A stretch of 64,000 bases of DNA. Origin: CAIVPM01 sp964477265 (GTDB lineage: Bacteria > Bacteroidota > Bacteroidia > Chitinophagales > Chitinophagaceae). The notes beneath the pieces were generated by a model that was not told the origin of the DNA, ran no database searches, and saw only the letters and a program-made list of their open reading frames with translations. The stretch is taken from the NCBI GenBank assembly GCA_964477265.1, contig CAYZDJ010000004.1:1-64000 (forward strand), read 5' to 3'. Positions within the stretch are counted from its first letter, which is position 1. Every line of letters starts with the position of its first letter. Below are positions 24,885 to 34,019 of this stretch, in pieces. The position numbers and the translations under genes were made by a program.

Positions 24885-25035
24885 ATTAGTTGATTTATAA
24901 GTGGAAGACGCAGCAACAAAATTTTGGTTTAAGGCTGTTTTAAAAATCACCCAAAAGGGTGAGAGCATAAAAACTAACAAATTCATTCTACTACCAACTT
25001 CTTATTACTAACAGCTAACCACTATTTTTGCAGCT

Positions 25036-27759
25036 ATGCAAGAGACGAATGTTATTAAACCTTTTCTTAGATTAAGTGGATTGGAACCATTGGTGGTTCG
25101 TCCAGAAACCAACTTTGTAAATGTTGGTGAAAGAACCAATGTTACAGGCAGCAAAAAATTTGCAAAACTTATTCTCAATAATCAATACGAAGAAGCACTA
25201 AGTGTTGCAAGGCAACAAGTGGAAAATGGTGCACAAGTTATTGATGTAAATATGGACGATGCTTTGTTGGATGGCAAGCAGGCAATGACAACTTTTTTAA
25301 ACCTCATTCAAAGCGAGCCAGACATTGCCAAAATCCCTATAATGATTGACAGCAGTAAGTTTGAGATTATTGAAGCTGGTTTAAAATGTGTGCAAGGCAA
25401 GTGCATTGTCAACAGTATTTCAATGAAGGAAGGTGAGGATAAATTTCGTGAACAAGCAGAAACTTGTCTGGCTTTTGGTGCAGCAGTTATTGTAATGGCT
25501 TTTGACGAACAAGGTCAGGCCGACACAATGAAACGCAAGGTTGAAATCAGTGAACGTGCATACAAAATATTGGTAGATGAAGTTGGTTTCAATCCTCAAG
25601 ACATCATCTTTGATTTAAACATATTTGCCATAGCAACTGGCCTTGAAGAACACAATAATTATGGTGTTGATTTTATTGAAGCCACACGTATTATCAAACA
25701 AAAATTTCCTTTAGTAAAAATCAGTGGTGGCGTTAGTAATCTCTCTTTTTCTTTCAGGGGTAATGAGCCTGTGCGTGAAGCAATGCATTCTGTTTTTCTT
25801 TACTATGCAATCAAAGCTGGTATGGATATGGGCATTGTAAATGCTGGGCAAATGATAGTGTATGATGAAATTGAACCTACACTAAAGCAACTTTGTGAAG
25901 ACGTTATTTTGAACAGGAATAATGATAATAACGAAGCGACAGAAAAACTGATTGAATTCGCTACAACCGTTAAGGCTAAAGGAAAGGAAGAGAAAGTGGA
26001 TGCAGCCTGGCGTGGCGAAACTGTTGAAAAAAGATTGGCTCACGCATTGGTAAATGGTATCACAGAATTTATAGATGCTGACACCGAAGAAGCTCGTCAA
26101 AAATACCCTCGTCCTTTAGATGTTATTGAAGGACCATTAATGGCAGGAATGGATATTGTGGGTGATTTATTTGGTGCAGGAAAAATGTTTTTACCACAGG
26201 TGGTAAAGAGTGCAAGGGTGATGAAAAAATCTGTTGCTATACTTACGCCATATATTGAACAGGAAAAAGAAGAACGCAAGCAAGCACATCTTGCAGCAGG
26301 TACTATTAATGAGGAAAGTGCGGGTGCTGCCACAATTTTATTAGCAACTGTAAAAGGTGATGTACACGATATTGGTAAAAATATTGTGGGTGTTGTGCTG
26401 GGTTGCAATGGTTATAACATTGTTGATTTGGGTGTGATGGTTGCTACAGATAAAATATTGGAAGAAGCTGTAAAATGCAGTGCTGCCATCATTGGTTTAA
26501 GTGGATTAATTACACCTAGCCTTGATGAAATGGTGCATATTTCAAGAGAGATGAAACGCAGGGGAATGGAACAACCTTTATTGATTGGTGGTGCAACCAC
26601 AAGTCGTATGCACACTGCTGTAAAGATTGCACCAGAATATGGCAATGGTGTAGTGCACGTATTGGATGCAAGCAGAAGTGTAACGGTTGCTGGCAACCTT
26701 TTAAATCCTGATGCTAAAGAAAGTTTTTTAATTGATGTTAAGGAAGAATACGCAAAGCTTAAAGAGCAATTTGATAATAAAAAATCTTCCAAAACTTATT
26801 TAAGTTATGAAGATGCTGTAAAGAATAAGGTGAAGATTGATTGGGAAAATTATACACCAACAGCACCAACATTTATTGGAACAAAAACTATAGAAGATAA
26901 TACTGTAAAGGATTTGAGGACTTATATAGACTGGAAGCCTTTCTTTATTGCCTGGGAAATGCACGGCAATTTTCCTGCAATTTTAAGTGATGAAGTTGTT
27001 GGCAAAGAAGCAACAAAATTGTATAATGATGCCAATGCTTTGCTTGATATTATAGAAAAAGAAAACTGGCTTACACCAAAAGGCGTTGTTGGTTTTTGGG
27101 AAGCATCATCTCAGGATGATAGCATTTTTGTAAACAACAATTCATCAACAATTCAACTTGAACATTTACGTCAGCAAATTCAAAAAGCATCAGGGCAACC
27201 TAATCTTTCCTTAGCAGATTTTATTAAACCTAAAGACCAAAGACCAACAACTAAAGACTTCCTTGGTGCTTTCGCTGTAACCATTCACGGCATTGAGCCA
27301 CACATTAAAAACTTTGAAGCCAACCACGATGATTACAACAAGATAATGTTGCAGGCGTTGGCAGATAGATTGGCTGAAGCTTTTGCAGAATACCTTCACG
27401 AAAAAATAAGGAAAGAATATTGGGGTTATGTAAAGGAAGAAGCATTGAATAATGAAGATTTAATCAAGGAAAAATATCAAGGCATTCGTCCAGCACCTGG
27501 CTATCCTGCTTGTCCAGACCATACAGAAAAATATAAATTATTTGACTTATTAAATGCTACAGAAAATACAGGTATTACTTTAACTGAAAGCCTTGCTATG
27601 TTTCCTGCAAGTAGTGTTTGTGGCTGGTATTTCAGTCATCCACAAAGCCAGTATTTTGGTGTAGGTAAAATTCAGCAAGACCAGTTTGACAACTATGTTG
27701 AAAGAAAAGGAATGAGCAAGGATGAAATGGAAAGGTGGTTGAGACCTGTAATGGAATAA
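25036..27759 (+). CDS. metH: Cobalamin-dependent methionine synthase, folate, B12 and activation domains
   Basis: Residues 15-300 are the pterin-binding domain (FVNVGERTNVTGSKKFAKLI, DVNMDDALLDG). Residues about 340-590 are the cobalamin cap and binding domains, with DVHDIGKNIVGVVLGCNGY carrying the B12-ligating His, and GLSGLITPSLDEM. The rest is the AdoMet-dependent reactivation domain (RPAPGYPACPDHTEK). The N-terminal zinc/homocysteine domain of the 1200-residue E. coli enzyme is absent, as in the split MetH of many Bacteroidota, where a separate gene supplies it; that gene is not in this window. It methylates homocysteine from methyl-tetrahydrofolate. No B12 or SAM riboswitch is visible in the 50 bases upstream. 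Confidence 0.93.
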   Translation: MQETNVIKPFLRLSGLEPLVVRPETNFVNVGERTNVTGSKKFAKLILNNQYEEALSVARQQVENGAQVIDVNMDDALLDGKQAMTTFLNLIQSEPDIAKIPIMIDSSKFEIIEAGLKCVQGKCIVNSISMKEGEDKFREQAETCLAFGAAVIVMAFDEQGQADTMKRKVEISERAYKILVDEVGFNPQDIIFDLNIFAIATGLEEHNNYGVDFIEATRIIKQKFPLVKISGGVSNLSFSFRGNEPVREAMHSVFLYYAIKAGMDMGIVNAGQMIVYDEIEPTLKQLCEDVILNRNNDNNEATEKLIEFATTVKAKGKEEKVDAAWRGETVEKRLAHALVNGITEFIDADTEEARQKYPRPLDVIEGPLMAGMDIVGDLFGAGKMFLPQVVKSARVMKKSVAILTPYIEQEKEERKQAHLAAGTINEESAGAATILLATVKGDVHDIGKNIVGVVLGCNGYNIVDLGVMVATDKILEEAVKCSAAIIGLSGLITPSLDEMVHISREMKRRGMEQPLLIGGATTSRMHTAVKIAPEYGNGVVHVLDASRSVTVAGNLLNPDAKESFLIDVKEEYAKLKEQFDNKKSSKTYLSYEDAVKNKVKIDWENYTPTAPTFIGTKTIEDNTVKDLRTYIDWKPFFIAWEMHGNFPAILSDEVVGKEATKLYNDANALLDIIEKENWLTPKGVVGFWEASSQDDSIFVNNNSSTIQLEHLRQQIQKASGQPNLSLADFIKPKDQRPTTKDFLGAFAVTIHGIEPHIKNFEANHDDYNKIMLQALADRLAEAFAEYLHEKIRKEYWGYVKEEALNNEDLIKEKYQGIRPAPGYPACPDHTEKYKLFDLLNATENTGITLTESLAMFPASSVCGWYFSHPQSQYFGVGKIQQDQFDNYVERKGMSKDEMERWLRPVME

Positions 27760-27774
27760 CAATAGATTACATTG

Positions 27775-27810
27775 AAAAAAGAGTCAAGCTAAACAACTTG
27801 GCTCTTTTTG
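27775..27810 (+). terminator. Terminator after metH
   Basis: GAGTCAAG (27781-27788) pairs with CTTGGCTC (27797-27804, one G-U) and is flanked by A and T runs, a standard intrinsic terminator 20 bases after the stop codon. Confidence 0.85.
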
Positions 27811-27911
27811 TTTTTGTTATAAGTAAAACTTTGGTTTATATAATAAAAATCATGTTTTATATCGCTCTTGCCTCATAGCTTTGGCAACTCAAAAAAAAAC
27901 AAATTATTTAT

Positions 27912-30119
27912 ATGGAAAATACAGGAGACATAAGCAAATGCCCATTTCATAATGGCAGCTTAAAACAAAGTGCTGGCAATGGAACTGGCAATAAAGAGTG
28001 GTGGCCCAATCAATTAAAGTTAAATATACTTCGTCAGCATTCTACATTAACCAATCCAATGGATGCAGAGTTTAATTATGCCGAAGAGTTTAAAAAACTT
28101 GACTTGCAAGCATTAAAAAAAGACATCGTTGCTTTAATGACAGATTCTCAAGAGTGGTGGCCTGCAGATTATGGTCATTATGGACCTTTCTTTATTCGTA
28201 TGGCTTGGCATAGTGCTGGCACATATCGTGTGCAAGATGGCAGAGGTGGTGGTGGCAGAGGAATGCAGCGTTTTGCACCATTAAACAGTTGGCCAGATAA
28301 TGCTAATTTAGATAAAGCTCGTTTGTTGCTTTGGCCAATAAAAAAACAATATGGTAAACAAATTTCGTGGGCAGATTTAATGATACTAGCAGGCAACTGT
28401 GCATTGGAAAGTATGGGTTTTAAAACCTTTGGTTTTGCAGGTGGCAGAGAGGATGTTTGGGAGCCTGATGAAGATGTGTATTGGGGTAGTGAAAAGGAAT
28501 GGTTAGGAGATAAAAGATATAGCGGAGATAGAGATTTGGAAAATCCTTTGGCTGCTGTGCAAATGGGTTTGATTTATGTAAATCCTCAAGGTCCTAATGG
28601 CAACCCAGACCCAATAGCTGCTGCAAGAGATATTCGTGAAACTTTTGCTCGTATGGCAATGAACGATGAAGAAACTGTAGCATTGATTGCAGGTGGACAC
28701 ACATTTGGTAAAACACACGGTGCTGCTGATGCTGACAAACACGTTGGAAAAGAACCTGCTGCTGCAACAATTGAAGAACAAGGAACAGGTTGGAAAAATA
28801 GTTTTGGTAAAGGCAATGCTGAAGATACTATAACTAGTGGTTTAGAAGGAGCTTGGACACCAACACCAACAAAATGGAGCAATAGTTTTTTTGAAGTGTT
28901 ATTTGGGTTTGAATGGGAATTGACTAAAAGCCCTGCTGGTGCTCATCAATGGAGACCAAAAAATAATGGTGGTGCAAATGCGGTTCCTGATGCACATATT
29001 GAAGGCAAAAAGCATCAACCAATAATGCTTACGACAGATTTAAGTTTGCGTTTTGACCCAGCTTATGAAAAAATTTCAAGAAGATTTTTAGAAAATCCAG
29101 ATCAATTTGCTGATGCTTTTGCAAGAGCTTGGTTTAAATTGACTCACAGAGATATGGGACCACGTGCAAGATATTTAGGCAATGAAGTTCCTGCTGAAGA
29201 ACTATTGTGGCAAGACCCCTTACCAGTAGCTAATTATAAAGAAATTGATAGCAATGATATTGCTACACTTAAAGCAACAATATTGGCTTCTGGTTTAAGC
29301 ATTAGTGAAATGGTTTCTACAGCTTGGGCTTCTGCTTCTACTTATCGTGGTGGCGATAAACGTGGTGGTGCAAATGGTGCAAGAATAAGATTAACCCCAC
29401 AAAAATATTGGGAAGTAAACAATCCAACACAGTTAAGCAAAGTATTAGATACATTAGAAAAAATACAAAGTAATTTTAATACTGCTTCGCAAAATGGAAC
29501 GCAGGTTTCATTGGCAGATTTGATTGTATTAGCAGGTACAGCTGCTGTTGAGCAAGCTGCAAGTAAGGCTGGTGTTAATATTACTGTGCCTTTTACTAGT
29601 GGTCGTGTTGATGCTTCTCAAGAACAAACAGATGTAGAATCTTTTGCTGTATTAGAACCATTTGCTGATGGCTTTAGAAACTATGTAAAAGGAAATAAAC
29701 CTTGTATTACTGAAGACTTACTTGTTGATAAAGCACAATTGCTAACACTTACAGCACCAGAATTAACTGTACTTGTTGGTGGTTTGCGTGTTTTGAATAC
29801 TAATTATAATGGTAGTAAAAATGGAGTATTTACCAATACACCAGGACTTTTAACTAATGACTTTTTTGTAAACTTATTGGATTATGGTACAAGCTGGAAA
29901 GCTATAACCCACGAACAACAAATGTTTGAAGGCAGAGACAGAAAAACAGGTGAACTAAAATATACTGCAACCAGAGTTGATTTAATCTTTGGCTCAAACT
30001 CTGAGTTAAAAGCTTTGGCAGAAGTTTATGCAAGCAACGATGCAAAAGAAAAATTTGTGCACGACTTTGCTGCAGCCTGGGTTAAAGTTATGAACTTGGA
30101 TAGATATGATTTAGCGTAA
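27912..30119 (+). CDS. katG: Catalase-peroxidase
   Basis: The 735-residue product is full length. The distal haem pocket is RMAWHSAGTYR (Arg, Trp, His), the proximal His lies in IAGGHTFGKTHGA, and GLIYVNPQGPNG provides the Tyr of the Met-Tyr-Trp crosslink that gives catalase activity. The second, haem-free half is present (ILASGLSISEMVSTAWASASTYRGGDKRGGANGARIR begins it). It degrades hydrogen peroxide in the cytoplasm; there is no signal peptide. It is monocistronic, with a strong terminator behind it. Confidence 0.97.
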   Translation: MENTGDISKCPFHNGSLKQSAGNGTGNKEWWPNQLKLNILRQHSTLTNPMDAEFNYAEEFKKLDLQALKKDIVALMTDSQEWWPADYGHYGPFFIRMAWHSAGTYRVQDGRGGGGRGMQRFAPLNSWPDNANLDKARLLLWPIKKQYGKQISWADLMILAGNCALESMGFKTFGFAGGREDVWEPDEDVYWGSEKEWLGDKRYSGDRDLENPLAAVQMGLIYVNPQGPNGNPDPIAAARDIRETFARMAMNDEETVALIAGGHTFGKTHGAADADKHVGKEPAAATIEEQGTGWKNSFGKGNAEDTITSGLEGAWTPTPTKWSNSFFEVLFGFEWELTKSPAGAHQWRPKNNGGANAVPDAHIEGKKHQPIMLTTDLSLRFDPAYEKISRRFLENPDQFADAFARAWFKLTHRDMGPRARYLGNEVPAEELLWQDPLPVANYKEIDSNDIATLKATILASGLSISEMVSTAWASASTYRGGDKRGGANGARIRLTPQKYWEVNNPTQLSKVLDTLEKIQSNFNTASQNGTQVSLADLIVLAGTAAVEQAASKAGVNITVPFTSGRVDASQEQTDVESFAVLEPFADGFRNYVKGNKPCITEDLLVDKAQLLTLTAPELTVLVGGLRVLNTNYNGSKNGVFTNTPGLLTNDFFVNLLDYGTSWKAITHEQQMFEGRDRKTGELKYTATRVDLIFGSNSELKALAEVYASNDAKEKFVHDFAAAWVKVMNLDRYDLA

Positions 30120-30137
30120 TATCAACAGTAATTACTT

Positions 30138-30176
30138 AAAACAAAAACCCTGCACAGTGTGCAGGGTTTTTGTTTT
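30138..30176 (+). terminator. Terminator after katG
   Basis: AAAACAAAAACCCTGCAC pairs perfectly with its complement GTGCAGGGTTTTTGTTTT around a three-base loop, giving 18 base pairs including the A/T flanks. Confidence 0.9.
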
Positions 30177-30237
30177 GTATTATGTTTTAAATTCTTATAT
30201 ACACTCAATCTTATATTTTCGCAACAAATAAATTATC

Positions 30238-31125
30238 TTGCTTTTTTATTACATAATATTTCCTATATTTTACTTGCTCTCATTACTTCCTCTAAGGGTA
30301 TTGTATTTACTTAGTGATGGTATTTATTTTATAATTTATTATTGTTTAGGCTACAGAAAAGCAGTGGTAATGAAAAACCTGAACATTGCTTTTTCCAATA
30401 AAACTGAGGCAGAAAAAGTACGTATTGCCAAAGACTTTTACCATTTGTTTGTAGATACTTTTATAGAAACCATAAAACTAATTTCTATAAGTAAAAAAGA
30501 GTTTTTGCGTAGAACAGAATTTGACGGTAGCCTTATAGCTGAACTATCAGAAAAGCAGCAAAGCATTCAGTTGCATAGTGGTCATTTTTTCAACTACGAG
30601 TTTATGAACCTTGCAATGAGCATTTATTGCAAAAACAACTTTTTGGGAGTGTATGCACCCGTAAGCAACAAGGCTTTCAATAAAATTATTGTTGATATGC
30701 GTAGCAAGTTTGGCACAATTATGATTGCAAACAACGAGTTTAAAAACAATTTTCAACAATACTCCCAACAACCTTACACAATTGGTTTAATTGCAGACCA
30801 AAACCCAAGCAATCCTACCAAAGCAATATGGACAAACTTTTTTGGTAAAAAAACAGCTTTTGTTCGTGGTCCAGAAGTTGGCAGCAAAGGCAACAATACT
30901 GCTGTGGTAATGGTGTATATTTATAGAAAAAGGCGTGGTTATTATAAAATAGAAACCTCATTGCTTACTACAGAACCCAAGCAAACAGAAAGTGGATTTA
31001 TTACAAAATCGCTAATACACTTTATAGAAGAAAAGATTAACCAACATCCGTCAAATTATTTATGGAGCCACAAACGCTGGAAACACGAATTTGACGAAGA
31101 AAAGTATGGGAAATTGGTGGTGTAG
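30238..31125 (+). CDS. Lipid A biosynthesis-type lysophospholipid acyltransferase (LpxL/HtrB family)
   Basis: The 295-residue protein has an N-terminal hydrophobic helix (YYIIFPIFYLLSLLPLRVLYLL), then the family start YRKAVVMKNLNIAFSNKTEAE. The acyltransferase box is LHSGHFFNYEF, corresponding to HX4E. Further blocks are LIADQNPSN and FFGKKTAFVRGPEVGSKGNNTAVV. It transfers a secondary acyl chain to lipid A or a related lipid at the inner membrane. The best start is TTG at 30238. It ends LWSHKRWKHEF, the usual family ending W-x-H-[KR]-R-W-K. Confidence 0.9.
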   Translation: MLFYYIIFPIFYLLSLLPLRVLYLLSDGIYFIIYYCLGYRKAVVMKNLNIAFSNKTEAEKVRIAKDFYHLFVDTFIETIKLISISKKEFLRRTEFDGSLIAELSEKQQSIQLHSGHFFNYEFMNLAMSIYCKNNFLGVYAPVSNKAFNKIIVDMRSKFGTIMIANNEFKNNFQQYSQQPYTIGLIADQNPSNPTKAIWTNFFGKKTAFVRGPEVGSKGNNTAVVMVYIYRKRRGYYKIETSLLTTEPKQTESGFITKSLIHFIEEKINQHPSNYLWSHKRWKHEFDEEKYGKLVV

Positions 31126-31243
31126 TATTACCCTTATTTAATAAATACCCTACATTTTCCCCAAATTTTCCTCAATTCCTTTACTTTCGCAGCCAAAATT
31201 TTGTTAGTGAGCAACTAACTTTAAAACTTTTAACTTAAAAGAA

Positions 31244-32125
31244 ATGGCTGGTCAATTAAAAGAAGTAAGAAACAGGATTAAGAGTGTGCAAAGCACACAG
31301 CAAATTACCAAAGCAATGAAAATGGTGAGTGCTGCAAAATTGCGTAGGGCACAGGATGCTATTACACAAATGCGTCCTTATGCTCAAAAATTACAAGAAA
31401 TGCTAAGCAATATTGTAAGCAACAGTGAGGGTGGAACTTCAATGAAATTGGCAGAGGAAAGAGCTGTAGAAAAAGTATTGTTAATTGTAATTACCAGCGA
31501 TAGAGGATTATGTGGTGCATATAACAGTAACGTTGTTAAAACAGCTAAGGCTTTAATTGCAGAAAAATATGATGCACAATACACCAAAGGCAACGTAATC
31601 ATTTGGAACATTGGTAAAAAAGGCTGGGAAAGCATGAGCAAATCTGGCTTTGTAACTAATGCTAACTTTAAAGATATTTATTTAAACCTGACTTTTGAAA
31701 ATGTTCAGGCTGCTGCACAAGCTGCTGTTAAAGCATTTGAAAATAAAGAATTTGATGCTGTTGAAGTTGTTTATAGCCAGTTTAAAAATGCTGCAACCCA
31801 GGCTTTTGTTGCTGAACCATTTTTGCCAATTCCTAAAGTATTGCCAAAACCAGGAGCAAAAAAATCAGACTTTATTTTTGAGCCAAATAAAGAACAATTA
31901 ATTGCAGAGTTGATGCCTAAAATTTTAAACACTCAATTGTTTAAAGCTGTATTGGATGGCAATGCAAGTGAACATGGTGCAAGGATGACTGCAATGGATA
32001 AAGCTAGTGAAAATGCAAATGAATTATTAAAGTCATTGAAAATATCGTACAACCGTGCAAGGCAAGCTGCTATTACAACAGAGCTTACAGAAATTGTGAG
32101 TGGTGCTGCTGCATTGCAAGGGTAA
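31244..32125 (+). CDS. atpG: ATP synthase F1 gamma subunit
   Basis: The 293-residue protein begins MAGQLKEVRNRIKSVQSTQQITKAMKMVSAAKLRRAQ, the coiled-coil N-terminal helix of gamma. It contains ITSDRGLCGAYNSNVVK, and ends SEHGARMTAMDKASENANELL and RQAAITTELTEIVSGAAALQG. It is the rotating shaft of F1. The other ATP synthase genes are not next to it here; atpG stands alone between an acyltransferase and scpB, so the operon is split or lies elsewhere. Confidence 0.97.
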   Translation: MAGQLKEVRNRIKSVQSTQQITKAMKMVSAAKLRRAQDAITQMRPYAQKLQEMLSNIVSNSEGGTSMKLAEERAVEKVLLIVITSDRGLCGAYNSNVVKTAKALIAEKYDAQYTKGNVIIWNIGKKGWESMSKSGFVTNANFKDIYLNLTFENVQAAAQAAVKAFENKEFDAVEVVYSQFKNAATQAFVAEPFLPIPKVLPKPGAKKSDFIFEPNKEQLIAELMPKILNTQLFKAVLDGNASEHGARMTAMDKASENANELLKSLKISYNRARQAAITTELTEIVSGAAALQG

Positions 32126-32199
32126 CCCCCAACTCCTATAGGGGAGTAAAAGAAACTTTTTATTAATCATAAATATTCCCCTTTAGGGGCTAGGGGTCA
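32125..32199. repeat. Palindromic CCCCTTTAGGGG-type intergenic repeat
   Basis: CTCCTATAGGGGAG and CCCCTTTAGGGG form two short palindromes, followed by CTAGGGG, in the gap between atpG and scpB. Elements of this kind are scattered through many Bacteroidota genomes and behave like REP sequences. They can stabilise the mRNA end or terminate transcription. Confidence 0.55.
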
Positions 32200-32904
32200 A
32201 TGGAACTTTCTACCATCATACCACATATTGAAGCACTCATTTTTGCAAGTGATAAACCTTTAACAGTTTTAGATATTGTTGAGCTTATTAATAATGCCTT
32301 TGGTTTTATTGATGAACGCGTTACGCTTGATCAAATTGAAAGCTGCGTGGAAGGTATTAAAGAAAAATATGCCAGCGAGTTTTATCCTTTTGAAGTAAAG
32401 GAAAGTGGTGGTGGTTTGCAGTTTTTATCAAAGGCAAGTTTTCATAAAACAATTGGCCAGCTTAATGGCGATAAATTTTTAAAACGTCTATCAAATGCTG
32501 CACTTGAAAGTCTTGCCATTATTGCTTACAAGCAACCCATAACCAAAGGAGAGATTGAAAAAATACGTGGTGTAAACAGCGATTATAGTGTTCAAAAACT
32601 ATTAGAGAAAGAACTAATAATAATTAGTGGAAGAAAAGAAGATCAACCAGGTCAACCACTTTTGTATTCTACATCAAAAAACTTTATGGATTATTTTGGT
32701 ATAAACACTACTGAAGATTTACCAAAAATAAAAGAGGTTTTTGCAGAGCAAATGGTTGAAGGAACCATCATCAACCCATCAGACTTTACCAGTAAGCTTG
32801 AAAGTGTTGAAGAAGATGAGCCTGCACAAAGCAATACTACAATGCAGGTTGCTGAAGATGGAAGTTTAATTGACAACAATACTACAGAGGAAGAAGAGAA
32901 TTAA
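32200..32904 (+). CDS. scpB: Segregation and condensation protein B
   Basis: The 234-residue protein starts with IEALIFASDKPLTVLDIVELIN and contains the winged-helix core LSNAALESLAIIAYKQPITKGEIEKIRGVNSDYSVQKLLEKELI and GRPxQPLLYxTxxxFxDYFGI-like sequence (GQPLLYSTSKNFMDYFGI). It joins Smc and ScpA in chromosome condensation. It carries an acidic C-terminal tail of about 45 residues. scpA is not in the window. It converges with the glycosyltransferase gene, with nine bases between the stops. Confidence 0.95.
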   Translation: MELSTIIPHIEALIFASDKPLTVLDIVELINNAFGFIDERVTLDQIESCVEGIKEKYASEFYPFEVKESGGGLQFLSKASFHKTIGQLNGDKFLKRLSNAALESLAIIAYKQPITKGEIEKIRGVNSDYSVQKLLEKELIIISGRKEDQPGQPLLYSTSKNFMDYFGINTTEDLPKIKEVFAEQMVEGTIINPSDFTSKLESVEEDEPAQSNTTMQVAEDGSLIDNNTTEEEEN

Positions 32905-32913
32905 TCTCAACCC

Positions 32914-33957
32914 TTATTTCATCATAGTTTTAGCAGCATCAACAATAGCATCTATATTTTGCTGTTGCATACATTTAAAATGTCTTTTAGGGCATTTGTC
33001 AAAACCTATTTTAGTGCAGGGCCTGCACTTTAAATTTTCAATTTCGAATATAGCATTTGGAGCCTGCATATTTCCATAATAAGGTGTCATTCCAAATGCA
33101 GGAACAGTGTTGCCCCAAACAGATATAATTGGTTTTTTAAATGCTGCTGCAATATGCATTAAGCCTGTGTCGTGTGTAATTATCAATTTTGCCTTCCTTA
33201 CCAAATCTGCACTTTCGTTTAAGCTAAATTTACCACAGCTATTATAAATCCTGCCCTCATCAATAGCAGCAACTTCATCACCAATTTGCCTGTCTTCTTT
33301 ACCACCTAATAAAACAATAGGATAGTTAAGCTTTGTGCAAAGTTCTTTAAGCTTATTTACAGGAAGTTTTTTTGTGTTGTGTGCTGCACCAATTACTATA
33401 CCTATAAATCCAAATAAATGCGAAGATGGAATATCTGTTTGTTTTAGCTCGTCTAATTTTGGTATAAAAAAATCTAATCCCTTACCATCATTATTTACAT
33501 TAAATTTTTTTACTGTTTCAAAGTATCTATCAACAATATGCTTGTTTGGAAGCATATTTATCTTTAAGGCAGTAAGCAACCATTTTTGTATGTTGAGTTT
33601 ACTAAAAGAAAACGTTTCAACATTTTTAAACATACCTTTTAAACGCATTGTTCTTGCATTGTGATGCAAGTCTATTATGTAGTTATACTTAACAGTTTTT
33701 AATTCCCTCATCATTATATCCCAGTCGCCATCATACTCAATAACCTTATCTACATAAGGATTGCTGTGTACAATACCTGCATATTCTGCTTTAACTACAA
33801 AATGAATTTTGCAACCAGGAACTTGATTTTTTAAACAACGAATAACAGGTGTTGTTAAAACAATATCTCCAATAGATGAAAAGCGAATGACAAGAAATGT
33901 GGTATTTGAAACCTTGGAGGATGTCCTGCTTTTTAATGGTGTTGTGGGTGTTTGCAT
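32914..33957 (-). CDS. Family 9 glycosyltransferase (heptosyltransferase-like)
   Basis: The 347-residue protein begins VIRFSSIGDIVLTTPVIRCLK, the GT9 N-terminal nucleotide-sugar/acceptor fold. It includes IDLHHNARTMRLK and the donor-site region IITHDTGLMHIAAAFKKPIISVWGNT. It probably adds heptose or another sugar to the lipopolysaccharide core, from ADP-heptose. The C-terminal CRPCTKIGFDKCPKRHFKCM with four cysteines is common in Bacteroidota members. The heptose kinase gene at 42444 is consistent with a heptose pathway. Confidence 0.9.
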   Translation of the reverse strand: MQTPTTPLKSRTSSKVSNTTFLVIRFSSIGDIVLTTPVIRCLKNQVPGCKIHFVVKAEYAGIVHSNPYVDKVIEYDGDWDIMMRELKTVKYNYIIDLHHNARTMRLKGMFKNVETFSFSKLNIQKWLLTALKINMLPNKHIVDRYFETVKKFNVNNDGKGLDFFIPKLDELKQTDIPSSHLFGFIGIVIGAAHNTKKLPVNKLKELCTKLNYPIVLLGGKEDRQIGDEVAAIDEGRIYNSCGKFSLNESADLVRKAKLIITHDTGLMHIAAAFKKPIISVWGNTVPAFGMTPYYGNMQAPNAIFEIENLKCRPCTKIGFDKCPKRHFKCMQQQNIDAIVDAAKTMMK

Positions 33958-34019
33958 AAAAAGAATTACTGCAAACTAAATAAAGTTTATGAAAGTTTTA
34001 AAAGTTTTGTAAACTTTAT

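Noticed and set aside
24987..25035. Cobalamin or SAM riboswitch before metH
   Set aside because: Only about 50 bases lie between the genes, with no conserved B12-box or SAM motif.
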